This document shows, in pieces, positions 23,279 to 34,100 of a stretch of 64,000 nt of DNA. Every line of letters begins with the position of its first letter. Positions within the stretch are counted from its first letter, which is position 1. The translations under genes and the position numbers were made by a program. The DNA is from Dokdonia sinensis (GTDB lineage: Bacteria > Bacteroidota > Bacteroidia > Flavobacteriales > Flavobacteriaceae), in assembly GCF_003688895.1 (NCBI RefSeq), contig NZ_REFV01000014.1, positions 1-64,000 on the forward strand. The letters are read 5' to 3'. Under the pieces are notes generated by a model, which saw nothing but the letters and a program-made list of their open reading frames with translations, did no database searches and was not told the origin of the DNA.

Positions 23279-25431
23279 TAATCATAATACCAATTGAACA
23301 AATCTGTTCTAAAACCAAAATTCACCCAAACTGTATTTGTATCAAAGGTCATAGCTGTTTGCGTCTCCGCCTTAAAATCTCTAAAGATAGGATTAACATA
23401 CACTTTTAGATTTGTAGCTGGATTAAGCAAGTAACCTAATTCTAAATCTGCATAAAAGGAGTCTACTCTGTTTCCTTGAAAGAATTCAATACCCTCATCA
23501 CTTGGTCTATTTTCATCGTTTCCATAAATGCTTCCGCCAAAGTAGGTCTCATCTATATCCCCTATTTCAAAACCTCTGGTTCCTAAGATAATTTTTGCGC
23601 TTCCGTACCACCTCTCATTTTCGTAACGCGCAATCGCAATGGCCTCTTTAAAATTTGCGCCCCATTGGTGTGCTAGTGATTGATTATTGTGTCCGTAATT
23701 GAGTTGTATCTCATTATTAGAATATACGTACGGCCGGACCTGATTGTACTCTGCTTGTAAGGTCAAATTTGGAACACCAAAGGCGTCGTAGTATTTAACT
23801 CCTACTTGGAATCCTTGTTTGTTTTTATAGCTCTGGTTACCGCTAAAAACATCTGCTCCAGAAAACTCATCTATGACGATTTGACCATAAGCATTAACAC
23901 TATTACTGAACTTGTATTTTCCAGTAAGTCCTATTAAGGCATTACCACCTCTAGAACCTGTGGAGAACTCAATCGCACGATAAAAAATAACTGGGTTTAG
24001 ATAATTAAAATCAAACCCACGACCATTATCATTCTCCCAAATTACAGACTCAAAAAGACCAATGTTAAGTCGTTTTGAAACGTTGTAACTCAAATAATGG
24101 TTAGCCATATACTTTGCACGAAAGGAACCATCTTCTACCACTTCTGGTCTCACGTCTCTTAACGACGTCCAAGTATTTGTGTATTTTATTTTCCAGAAAG
24201 AGGTATTTAACTTTATAAAAGGGAAATAACTTGAATTATCGCTTAAAAGTAGCGATCGGTATCCGTCTCCCACAAATTGCTTACCATGCCCTAGCTGAAT
24301 ATTAAAAAATGAGCTTGGTGTATATGATACGTAACCTTCTGCAGCAGGGTAGTCAAAATCTCCATTTCGCCCCTCTTTTGCGATTCCACGTCCCGGGATG
24401 ATGGCCGGATTTCCGCCGTCAGGTCTCAAGGATATTGCGAAGTCATTGTAGTATTGCGCAAAGCGTCCTTGACTTTCATAAACCGCAGCAAAAAAATTAA
24501 GTTTTTTCCCGAGTCCTCCTTGCACAAAGACTGCTCTTGTGTTATTATAAGTGTAATCGTTTACTTTATTCTCATCAGTTTCATACCCTAACTGTAGGTC
24601 TGCAGCGGGGTCTAACGTAAACCAATAGCCGTCACCCTGCACGCGTAGCATATGCTCGTCAAAGAATTTTCGACCCAACCACGATTTTCGATTTTTGGAA
24701 AGCGCATTTGCCTTTTCTTCGAAGTTATAATATGGATTTACGGTTTCGTATAAAAATGGCTTACTTCCCGTGTGACTGTTTGTACCTACTCGATTTAATT
24801 GCGCATCAAAACGGCTATAGACTTGATGCGAGAAAGGAATGTTCAACTGGCTCGCATATTTATTTTGCCTATTAAATTCTTGATTTTTAATAGCATCATA
24901 TTCTTCGTCTAGCGCATTGAGTTTAGTTGCTGCTGGTAATGTTGTGTCGGTTTTTAGTATTGGGGGTTCCGCTTTCGCGAAAGCGGACTCATCCTCATTT
25001 TTATACGTACCAATTACATTCCTATCTAACGGTATCTTAACAGGCATCGTAAATTGCATATATGCCGGCTCCGAATTATAGGTCGCGTGCTCAATTTTAG
25101 GAAGAGCATCAAAAACGGTTTGCATAGCATCCTTAAGCTCTTGATATACTGCCTCGGTGTGGAGTAGTTTAAATGCTCCTTTTTTAGTCACTTCAAAAAG
25201 TACAACCATCTGACCATCGTATTGCTCCTCAGTCACCTTTTCTGGCACTTCCAGATTGTTTACTACAAAAGAAATAAGTGTCTGGTTAAAACATTCTGGC
25301 AACTGTGCAATTGGGGTAGTTTTACACTCTGGGAAAACGGGATACTTTTCATAGTCGCTCAACGTGACCTGACTCATTAGTGTAGGTGCTATAAAATAAG
25401 CAAATAGAAGGAATAGGGATGTGCGCATCAT
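23275..25431 (-). CDS. remB: RemB-like gliding-motility protein with N-terminal TonB-CTD-like domain
   Basis: 718 residues with a signal peptide (to about residue 20). Residues about 30-135 (YPVFPECKTTPIAQLPECF ... PVKIPLD) closely echo the C-terminal domain of the two TonB proteins encoded just upstream: FPxC, a second Cys, a GxxxVxFxVxKxG strand pair and a final P-I-x-P/F strand. From about residue 200 the protein is an outer-membrane beta-barrel (YWFTLDPAADLQLGYE ... VWVNFGFRTDLFNWYYDY). This size and layout match proteins annotated as RemB in flavobacteria; the name is from memory and moderately certain. A perfect dispersed palindrome reads AFAKA at about residues 150-154. Confidence 0.65.
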   Translation of the reverse strand: MMRTSLFLLFAYFIAPTLMSQVTLSDYEKYPVFPECKTTPIAQLPECFNQTLISFVVNNLEVPEKVTEEQYDGQMVVLFEVTKKGAFKLLHTEAVYQELKDAMQTVFDALPKIEHATYNSEPAYMQFTMPVKIPLDRNVIGTYKNEDESAFAKAEPPILKTDTTLPAATKLNALDEEYDAIKNQEFNRQNKYASQLNIPFSHQVYSRFDAQLNRVGTNSHTGSKPFLYETVNPYYNFEEKANALSKNRKSWLGRKFFDEHMLRVQGDGYWFTLDPAADLQLGYETDENKVNDYTYNNTRAVFVQGGLGKKLNFFAAVYESQGRFAQYYNDFAISLRPDGGNPAIIPGRGIAKEGRNGDFDYPAAEGYVSYTPSSFFNIQLGHGKQFVGDGYRSLLLSDNSSYFPFIKLNTSFWKIKYTNTWTSLRDVRPEVVEDGSFRAKYMANHYLSYNVSKRLNIGLFESVIWENDNGRGFDFNYLNPVIFYRAIEFSTGSRGGNALIGLTGKYKFSNSVNAYGQIVIDEFSGADVFSGNQSYKNKQGFQVGVKYYDAFGVPNLTLQAEYNQVRPYVYSNNEIQLNYGHNNQSLAHQWGANFKEAIAIARYENERWYGSAKIILGTRGFEIGDIDETYFGGSIYGNDENRPSDEGIEFFQGNRVDSFYADLELGYLLNPATNLKVYVNPIFRDFKAETQTAMTFDTNTVWVNFGFRTDLFNWYYDY
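24970..24985. repeat. Dispersed 16-bp palindrome, in-gene copy (AFAKA frame)
   Basis: Perfect copy in the linker between the TonB-like domain and the barrel of the RemB-like protein (ESAFAKAEPP). Confidence 0.95.
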
Positions 25432-25514
25432 AGTAGGTGTAGTGCATTTCTGGGTGAAAGATAGGCAATTTTAACGCAAAATTTATAGGATAGCGATCTG
25501 CCAGAAATGAAAAA

Positions 25515-25552
25515 GACCAAAAGAAAAAGACACGCTTGCTCTTTCTTTTGGC
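25515..25552 (-). terminator. Stem-loop terminator of tonB copy 1
   Basis: GACCAAAAGAAAAAGA and TCTTTCTTTTGGCC can pair over about 13 bp with a G-U and one bulge; it lies about 25 bp downstream of the tonB stop codon on the minus strand. Confidence 0.65.
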
Positions 25553-25577
25553 CCTGTTTTATGTTAAAGAAAACAAT

Positions 25578-26369
25578 CTAATTGTCTACTCTAAAGGATA
25601 TCGGTAAAGAATAAATAACATTTACTGGAACACCTCTTTGCTTTCCTGGCTGCATTACCGGAAGGAGATTTATAACTCTACTAGCCTCCTTATCTAGGGC
25701 AGGATGCGGAGCTCTTGTTCTAACATCTGTCACCCGTCCCGTTTTGTCTACCTTGAACTGTACAAAGACTTTATTTACACCGGTAAGACCAGCATCATCA
25801 CCTACAGAGGTGTTAAATTTCCTACTAACGAGTTTAGATATTTTCTCACTCATACAGTCCTTACGCTCTGTATTAGTTTTTAGACCTTCACATCCAGGAT
25901 ATACAGGAACAAACTCTACAGCGACAAAGGGAACATCATCGACGGGAGTTGTGATTTCCGTGATTTCTATTACCTCAACCTCTGATGGCCTAATTGGCTC
26001 ATCTGTAGGCTCTGTATCTGGAAACAAATCATTTTCTAGATCTTTAGTATGATTATCGTCTATGATAAATGTTTCTGGTTCTTGTAGTGCTGGAGGCTGC
26101 TCTACAAACTCTTTAATCTCCTGTTTTGGCTCTTCGACCACTACAACTTCTGCCCACTCAGGATTTTCTAGATTGTACTCAATTGTGGGAGCTGCTTGTG
26201 CCTTTACAGGCATACGCATCTCAATAAAGACAATGCACACAAGGAGCGTTAAGATTAACCCAATCTGAAAGTGTAGCGTGGGATTTCTCTTTAAATTTGC
26301 ATCGGTTTTGCGTGTTGTTGTGTAAGCACTGTTTTGACGAACGGTCTTACTTTCTTTTGATTTTTTCAT
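25578..26369 (-). CDS. tonB: Energy transducer TonB, copy 1
   Basis: 263 residues from the ATG at 26369 (MKKSKESKTVRQN); a longer frame to 26426 runs into the terminator of the upstream gene and is not needed. N-terminal membrane anchor (about 35-52), then a Pro/Glu-rich spacer (VVVEEPKQEIKEFVEQPPAL), then the TonB C-terminal domain (about 155-263; VYPGCEGLKTNTERKDC ... VNVIYSLPISFRVDN). TonB with ExbB/ExbD transmits proton-motive force to outer-membrane receptors. Paralogous to the next gene (about the same C-terminal domain), from which it is separated by a terminator. Confidence 0.9.
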   Translation of the reverse strand: MKKSKESKTVRQNSAYTTTRKTDANLKRNPTLHFQIGLILTLLVCIVFIEMRMPVKAQAAPTIEYNLENPEWAEVVVVEEPKQEIKEFVEQPPALQEPETFIIDDNHTKDLENDLFPDTEPTDEPIRPSEVEVIEITEITTPVDDVPFVAVEFVPVYPGCEGLKTNTERKDCMSEKISKLVSRKFNTSVGDDAGLTGVNKVFVQFKVDKTGRVTDVRTRAPHPALDKEASRVINLLPVMQPGKQRGVPVNVIYSLPISFRVDN

Positions 26370-26432
26370 AAGAAAAGGTTTTAAAAATGTTGAACAATTT
26401 TTATAACACTTCAACAAGCATACCAAAACAAG

Positions 26433-26461
26433 AAAACCCGATCGCTATGCGACCGGGTTTT
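26433..26461 (-). terminator. Stem-loop terminator of tonB copy 2
   Basis: AAAACCCG-A-TCGC (26433-26445), loop TAT, GCGA-C-CGGGTTTT (26449-26461): a 12-bp stem with one internal mismatch, ending in Ts on the minus strand, 22 bp after the stop of the upstream tonB gene. Confidence 0.8.
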
Positions 26462-26482
26462 CCATTTTATATTAAATAAGAC

Positions 26483-27211
26483 TTAGTCTTCTACTTTAAA
26501 AGTAATAGGTAAAGAGTAAAGCACTCCTACTGGCTTTCCTCGCTGTTTCCCAGGAGTCATTTTAGGTAATAATCTGATCACACGCTCAGCTTCTTTCTGA
26601 AGACGTGGGTGTGGCGCTCTAGATTGAATATTTGTGATATTACCACTCTTATCAATCTTAAACTGAACAAAGATTTTATTAATCCCGCTAAGCCCAAGCT
26701 CTCCACCTAATTCAGTATTAAACTTTCTATTTACGAGCTTACTTACTTTCTCACTCATACAGGCCTTACGATCATTGTTATTCTTCATAGACTCACATCC
26801 AGGAAAAATAGGCACATTCTCGATTACGGCAAACGGCACATCTGCAATTTCTTCTTCTTCTTCTGCAACCTCTACTTCTTCTACCTCAACGATTTCTTCG
26901 TCTTGGGAGGTTTCGGTAGACTCAATTACGGTTTCTTCTATTTCTTCCTCATCCTCAACTACCTCAATAATTTCCGGCGCTGGTGGTGGTGGTGGTGGTG
27001 GCGGTGGAGGTGGTGGTGTATTTAACTCAACGATTGGGATATCTTCATCGTCTAAATCTAGTGAGATTTGCGTTGTGTTAATTCCAGAATCATCATAGTT
27101 CTTATACTCGATAACTTGCCAAGCGACAAATAACATCACGATAAGACCTAGTTGAAAGAACAACAAGCTTCTCCTAGATAGGTCTGCTTTTGGATTTTTC
27201 TTCGGTTCCAT
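26483..27211 (-). CDS. tonB: Energy transducer TonB, copy 2
   Basis: 242 residues: membrane helix (about 14-33, SLLFFQLGLIVMLFVAWQVI), a run of about 12 prolines (about 67-78), an acidic Glu/Val stretch (VEVEEVEVAEEEEE) and the C-terminal domain (about 135-242, IFPGCESMKNNNDRKAC ... GVLYSLPITFKVED). The proline run is coded by a near-perfect GGT/ACC microsatellite. Same domain plan as copy 1, but spacer differs in composition. Upstream is the VanZ/gcvH pair on the same strand. Confidence 0.92.
   Translation of the reverse strand: MEPKKNPKADLSRRSLLFFQLGLIVMLFVAWQVIEYKNYDDSGINTTQISLDLDDEDIPIVELNTPPPPPPPPPPPPAPEIIEVVEDEEEIEETVIESTETSQDEEIVEVEEVEVAEEEEEIADVPFAVIENVPIFPGCESMKNNNDRKACMSEKVSKLVNRKFNTELGGELGLSGINKIFVQFKIDKSGNITNIQSRAPHPRLQKEAERVIRLLPKMTPGKQRGKPVGVLYSLPITFKVED
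26982..27018 (-). repeat. Proline-codon microsatellite in tonB copy 2
   Basis: About 12 consecutive CCA/CCG/CCT proline codons, seen on the plus strand as GGTGGTGGTGGT with a few third-base changes. A slippage-prone tract in the periplasm-spanning part of TonB. Confidence 0.7.
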
Positions 27212-27265
27212 AATTTTGTTTAATTGAGAGCCCTAAAAATAGGTAATTATTTATCTAAAATAAAA

Positions 27266-27703
27266 CTAAAACTTAGATTTGAGTGACTCAATATTGTTAA
27301 TAAATAGGTGAAGTACTAGTACACCCAGTAAAACACCTGTCGTGTTTGCGAGAATATCCCATCCATCTGGAGTTCGATAATCTGTTAGCAGTCCTTGACA
27401 TACTTCAATTATAATGCCATAAGCAACAGCTACGACGGCGGTTATGGTCATAATTTTTCTTAAGGACATCATCTTTTTCTTTCCTACTAGATCGCGTCTC
27501 ACAAAAAGTTGCCATACTGACCATAACAAAAAAAGACCAAAGTAAGCAACGAGATGCATTACCTTATCCATAGATTGAAACGGTCTATCTACAATGGTAA
27601 CAGGTTTTATAAGCGAACCCATTGTAAGCGCTACGGTATATAGAAGCGCAAGAAACAAAATAAAATTACGCCCCAATGAGCTCGCCATAAGCAGCTGCAT
27701 CAA
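27266..27703 (-). CDS. VanZ-family membrane protein
   Basis: 145 residues with four hydrophobic segments ([74 protein letters not shown]) and the family motif [13 protein letters not shown] ... [24 protein letters not shown] (quoted in pieces), where the conserved 'DxxHxxxYxxL' and 'E.xQ...R..dxxDxxAN' residues can be seen. The true start may be 27703 or one of the next Met codons (27700, 27688); in all cases it overlaps the end of gcvH by about 20-40 bp, indicating translational coupling. Confidence 0.8.
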   Translation of the reverse strand: MMQLLMASSLGRNFILFLALLYTVALTMGSLIKPVTIVDRPFQSMDKVMHLVAYFGLFLLWSVWQLFVRRDLVGKKKMMSLRKIMTITAVVAVAYGIIIEVCQGLLTDYRTPDGWDILANTTGVLLGVLVLHLFINNIESLKSKF

Positions 27704-28046
27704 GTAGTTCTTCTATCTCGCTTGGAGTACTTATTTTAACTTTTACCATCCAGCCATCACCATAAGGATCACTATTTACAGTCTCTGGAGCATCTTCTAG
27801 TGCTTCGTTAAAAGCGATAATCTCTCCTGATAAAGGAAGAAACAAATCAGATACTGTTTTTACAGCTTCTACTGTCCCAAAAACTTCATCTTTTTCGAGA
27901 GTCTCATCTAGTGTTTCTACCTCTACATAGACAATATCGCCTAGTTCTCCTTGTGCAAAAGCAGTAATTCCTACGGTTGCTACATCCCCTTCCAGACGCA
28001 CCCACTCGTGGTCTTTTGTATATTTAAGTTCTGCAGGTATGCTCAT
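27666..28046 (-). CDS. gcvH: Glycine cleavage system H protein
   Basis: 126 residues, full length. A single lipoyl domain; the lipoylated lysine is K63 in [13 protein letters not shown]. It shuttles the aminomethyl group between the P and T proteins in glycine cleavage. The octanoyltransferase LipB that would modify it is encoded at 16540. Lies directly downstream of sprA's terminus? No: sprA (28115-35626) is transcribed toward it, with 68 bp between the sprA stop and the gcvH start, and a perfect dispersed palindrome in that gap. Confidence 0.95.
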   Translation of the reverse strand: MSIPAELKYTKDHEWVRLEGDVATVGITAFAQGELGDIVYVEVETLDETLEKDEVFGTVEAVKTVSDLFLPLSGEIIAFNEALEDAPETVNSDPYGDGWMVKVKISTPSEIEELLDAAAYGELIGA

Positions 28047-28083
28047 TATAATGTATTATTAAGATTAGTTATTAGGTTGAGTA

Positions 28084-28099
28084 CGCTTTCGCGAAAGCG
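28084..28099. repeat. Dispersed 16-bp palindrome, sprA-gcvH gap
   Basis: Perfect copy 15 bp after the sprA stop codon and 37 bp before the gcvH start. Confidence 0.95.
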
Positions 28100-28114
28100 T
28101 AAATTTAAACATTA

Positions 28115-31100
28115 TTAATTCCCAAAGTTGTATCGTAATGTAATTCCAGAGCGAATTGTCGTTTGAGGAAATGCTGTCGATATTTTATATGTGGAAAACG
28201 TATGATCGTAAAAGAATAGGGCTGTGAGATTTTTACTTAGAGCATAATCTGCCGTAAATCGTAATCCATAAATATCTTGCCCAGCAGTTGTCTGGCTGTT
28301 ATCAATATCAAGATAGCGTATAATGGTCTCGTTGCGTCTCAATGAAAAATCTGCTTTAAAGTTCAGATCGCTCTTTAGTATTGTACGTTTTCCTCCAAAA
28401 TTAGTTGCAAATGTGAGATCCTTTACACGGTATCCTAGTCCAAGAATATACTCATCACCTTTAATCTCTGTCATCAGGTTATTGTCAAAACTTAAACCTA
28501 ATGCTCTATCTCTCTTTACTTCGGCTAAGATTTTTACAGAATTTTTCATTTCAAAATCCAATCTCACTAGCGGTGTAAATTGTTCGGTTAGTGTAACATT
28601 ACTAAATAGATTTCTATTTAGGAAATTACCCGCTTGATCCGTTTGAGCTGTTTCTGGTTGAAAATCGGTACTACGGTCAAATGCTAAGTTGGTTTGAAAT
28701 TGATTTATGGTATAACCAGCAGTGTAGCCGTGTTGTACTGAAAAACGCTTAAATCTCTTTTTAAACCATTTTAACTTCATTAATCCGGTATACTTGACAT
28801 TCCAGTTAGGAAGCGGAATATCACGTAGCGGTCCGAGTTTTACATCTCCAGCGTCTTTTCCAGTATAAGCAGATACAAATGCCGGTAATAGTACCGCTTG
28901 ATTTGTTCTGCCAAAACCGACTGGATAACCATCTGCGTCACGCTCAAAGGTTGTATTACCGTAAAAATTTTCGGCAAGTCTGTTTGCAACTGTCAATCTA
29001 TTTTCTCTAAACTGATCAAACGCTTGAGAAACCTCTCCTGTACTCTGACTAAAGGCGGTTCCTATTAAAAGAGTTGAAATATTAAAGTTACCAAAAACAT
29101 TTCCAGTAAGTGACTCATATTCTAAAGTCTCAGGATCGACACGGAAATTCTCTTGATAGCTTTCTTGATAAACTCTATTGAAATTAAGGTCAATATCCAA
29201 GTCTGGAATCAATCCTATTCTAGCCTGCGCATCAAATCTTCTATTCTCAACTTCACGATACTGTTGGTTAAAGTCTTGGAAAAGTGTTAACCACCCATTA
29301 CGAGCCGCGAGCTCACGTACTTCTTGCTGACTTCCAAAGACAAAACCAGCTGTAGGGCGAAGAGTTCCTCCAAAACCGATGCTCTGCGTATACCCTGGAA
29401 GGTAAATACCGTTATCTTCTTGATAATTGAATTGTATACGTTTTAATGCAGTTGCGAGCCCTATTCCAGTATTTAATGCTCTATCGCCTCCACTTAATCC
29501 GTTTGTTGTTCCTTCTTCTTGTGAACCTTCACCTCTTGTACTTTGTACTCCTGATAAACCGTTGGATTTATCATTTCCTTTTTCTGCTCCATCATCTGCA
29601 GAAGGCACACCTTTACTTCTGTCTGTTTTAGACTGCGAAGTAGCTCTTTTTTTCTTCTTTTTAACCAGGCCTACATACTTGTAGAGGTTTTCCATATCCA
29701 AAGTACCATTAATGGCGTGGGTGTTTCCATTTTCTATAAAATTACCTAGATCTGGAACTTGCTCTATAGACCCATCAGGGTTCTGGATTTCGAGGTTTTC
29801 AAATTGTTGCGATCCACGTTGCCATCTAAAATTAGCTGTGTACGAATACTCTGCTGTAATCCAACTTAAGAATGGGATTTTTTCAAAGGGAAGGGTGTAG
29901 TTTGCTTGTAACGTCTGGAAGTGTGTATTAGGCTCTCCTATATCAAAGAACCCATCATAAATACCAAATCCCTCGAGAGCTACCTGCTCTCCATCTTCAC
30001 CTTGTCCTAAGAAAAGAGGCGTACCGTCTTCTCCAAGGTAATTTCTTACGATACGGTTGTGTGACATATCATAATTAAGTCTCAATGATTTTGTTACGGG
30101 AAAATTTACACTGTATGCCCAATCAAAAAGGTAATTACGTTGGAACAACTTAGGTATTCCTAAGAAGCCTTCTTCTGCATTAATATCTCTAAATTGCTGT
30201 TGATTAAATTGTCTTGTAATATTAGAACTTACAGCAATATTTGAGGGTAAATAATTAAAATTGAAATCCTTTAGGGCTTTCCAATATTTTCCAGTAAAGA
30301 GAGAGTCATTCTTCTTAAATGGCTCTACAGGCTTAGGCTGGAAGCTATGGTTATATACTGCACCCGCCCTGACATTTTGATCTCTTGATTGCTCAATCTC
30401 AAAGTCTTTATGATCTGTCTGATTGTATGAATACGAGAGCGTGATATTTTCAATATCATAAAATTTAGGCTTCTTATCACCTGTGCGATCTTTACGAACA
30501 CCTATAAAATTAATACTCTTCCGTCTTGTATAATCTATGGATTGTCCTTCAATCTGGTCTCTTTCTTCTTGTGTAGCTGCATTATCTAGACGCGTTTGAA
30601 GTTCAATATCTTTAAATTCAGGATCATACTGAGGTGTAATAATTTCTTCACCTATTGCATAATTAAATGGCAACTGGATTCCCCATTTATTGGGAAGTAA
30701 TTGTCCCAGATTTACGTTTGTCACAACATCATATTGTTGGACGTCTTCTAGACTTCGCTCACTTGGTCCTTGTTCAATACCTCCGAAGCCTGTAGTACTC
30801 ATTCTTCCTGTTGCTGAGACATCTGCAAAATCTGCAATATTACCATCCATATTGACGATTGCAGCCCAGCCACCTTCATTATTTAAATCTACTAGGCGTA
30901 ATTCATTAAACCAAACCTCACCTCCTATTTCTTGAGTTCTAACAGTATTACCATTTTTAACACCTAACATTATAGTTCTGATATCCCCAAAACTTGGAAG
31001 TCCTTTGATCCCAATACGCTGTTGACCAACTTCATAACTCACATTTTCCGAGTTCTGAATAAGCGCTCCATTACTGTCAAAGAAGGCAATTCCATTAGGA

Positions 31101-34100
31101 TCTAAATCTGGATTATCTGTATTTCCAGGTATCTCTTGCACTAAGTTTATTGTACCACCACGTGCAATAGACTTTATTGTTGCTAGTAGATCGAGATCTA
31201 ACTCGAGATTATTAACCTCTGGCCAAATTTGATTATCCGATGTCTCTCCAAAATCTGTAAATTGTAATGGCACTTCAATCTGATAAAAGTTTTCTGTTAT
31301 ATCAGTACCTATTCTAATAAATGCAACTAACTCACCATCATCTGCTATAGAACCTAAGGCAAAACGCTCTGCATGCAAGAACATCTCCAGTCTTTTATAC
31401 TGGCGCATATCTAAGTTGAAGTTTTTATATACTCCTCTAGAATCCCCTCCTTCTAGGTTATTTACTCTTAGGGATAGGGATTGCTCGTTCTGTCGTATGT
31501 TGTTATTGTTATTATTAAGTTGCTCTCGCTGTACACCAGGGGGAAGGACATAAGGTATCGGGGTGCGTGTTTCATTTGCCTGAATATTCACAGCTGCAGT
31601 TTCAAACAAAGTTCCATCATCCTCGGGATTATCGTTTACATCCGTGTCTAATGTCTGAACGTATCTTCGGTAATCACCGCGTACAAGATCCAGTGTTCCA
31701 AAACGTAATGTAGTCTGCTCTGTAAATTCGCTCATAAACATACGCATAAAACGTACATTCCTGAGGTTGGGGCTATTTATAAGATCTGTAGCCTGACTAA
31801 CAGGAACACGGAACTGAACCCAGCGCACAGGTATTTGAGTCTGATTTTGTGTGGTTACAGTTAACTCACGAACATCACTTACAAACTCGTTCTCAATGTT
31901 TAGATTATTTCTGTTTATTTCTAATTCATACTGAAAATAGGAATCTACGGTGTTCATAGTATTATCCCTATTTACATCTTCTACATCTGGTACAGTCGTT
32001 GAACCTCTATTAGTTTGACCAACGTCAACAGGGCTGTTTCCTTGTTGTCCATTATATTGCTTATAACGTTCTAAAATACCACCAGAAGCATTTAAGAAAA
32101 AATCAAAGTTGTCTCCCGCGGGATCTGGTAAACTTGAGAACTCTGGAAACATTACTGCCTCCTGTGCATCATCAAGCCCATCATAACCCACATCTTGATT
32201 TGTTCTAGCTTGACCCTCTGTATCAAAAGTATAAACTAAAGCTTGGTTAGTAGGAACTTTACCCCATATCGTAGGAGAAGTATCCTCTATTCCACCATCC
32301 TCGGGAAGACCATTTTCGTATTGCTTTCGCCCATCTTTTAAAATATCTTCAGAGATACTTCCTAAGTTAAATGTTAACTTTCCTCCTTGATTACCAGAGT
32401 TCTCATCGTATATAAATGGGTCCATTAACCAAAACTCTATAAACTCAACATTAGACTGCTCAAAATCTGTAGAGGTAAGCTGTCTCATTATCCCACCAAA
32501 ATTTTGACCTGGAGTTGTAATTATTCCATCTTGAGCATCTGTACTATAGTTGTATGCACCACGCTCCGTAGGATAATAGGCTAAATCCAGAGTAAACAAA
32601 GCTTGTGTCTGTCCAGCAACAATATCTTGTTGAGGAAAAATCTCATCTCTAAACACCCTACGAGTGGCAAAGCTGGATAAATCTGCATCCGAAATATCAT
32701 CAGGTCTCTGGCTATTATAAAAAATTGGGTCTATCGTATACCAAGCTAATTTTGATCTTCTAAAACCAGAAGCGATATCTGTGTTAGACAACTCTCCGCC
32801 AAATCCAATGGGCGCAGATGATAAAAACCATTGTAAAGGTGCGCTCACATCGATACTTGTTTGCGATCCTTCAAAGTCATCTACATAAGACGTTGCCTCC
32901 CCTTGAAAATCTGTTCCCTTAGGCTGTCCTGGCAATAAATATGCGATTTCTCCTCTCACAGAAAAATTTGATGGAGCATCGGTATCTATATTAGGAAGCT
33001 TATTTGCAAGACGGGTTAAGAATGGAACCTCGGTTGAATATTGTGCTTGTAGACCTACGATAGTATTATTTATAGGTTCAAAGCTATACGTCGCCTTTTG
33101 TGTAAGCGGTCTTTCGTTTAAGTTCAAGAAAGTACCTCCGACTATGAAATTCTCGTTAAAAGTATGCTCGATATTAATTCCTGTAAAACGTTTGTTCTGC
33201 TGCCCAAAGGTTGCATTGTTTTCAACTCTCGCTGTAATTGGAATTCCTGAAGCTTCAAGAGACTTATCAAGAAGAATCACTCTCCCCAACTGGTAATTAA
33301 CAGTATAATCCAGCCCTTCTACAAGTTGTCTTCCTCCGGCTGTTACAACAACAGAACCTTGAGGCACATTAAATGCCCCTAATGGTATTCCTTGCTCTGC
33401 CGTAGTTTTAAATCTACCCTTTAAGGCAAATTTATTTTTTTCGGCATTGTCTCTAGCGATCGTTTTTGTAGAGGTATATAACGTTTTGTAAACATATTCT
33501 CGCTGGTTGGAATTATAAGTAGCAAGCTCGCTATCCATCCCATCCATATTATCATCATAATCTTCGGTGGGACTCGTTCTGAGCTTGTCAAAAAGGTATT
33601 CCCCAAACGGTTCTACCGAAGTAAAGATGATACTTCCATTTTCAACCTTTACAGTAGTTCCTGGAACAAAATCAAAAAACCCGTCACCTCCAGTTTGTGG
33701 ATCTCCAAAAGTGGTTAATCTATCTAAGTTGAAAACCCTTAAGAGTGAGGTGCCAGAAACATCATCAGGCAACTCATCTGGTCCGACCTGTTGAATGTAA
33801 TTAAGCGGGGCAGGATCTGCGTAAACAATATTCATCCTAAAACCTTCTTGCTCTAGATTAAATGCACCAATAGGGTATATGTTTTTCATCATAAGGTCCC
33901 AAATAGGCTCATTTACATTAATAAGGTTAGACTTTAACATTTTAACAACTAAGTTCTGAGGACTTCCTATTTGTCCTGCCGGAATCACCGTATCTAGAAT
34001 TCCGTTGCCGTCTCTATCCTGTCCTTGAACAACTCCATTTATACTAGCATCTGCGCTGTCCGTAATATTATCATTATCTACATCCGCACCTCCCACAAAT

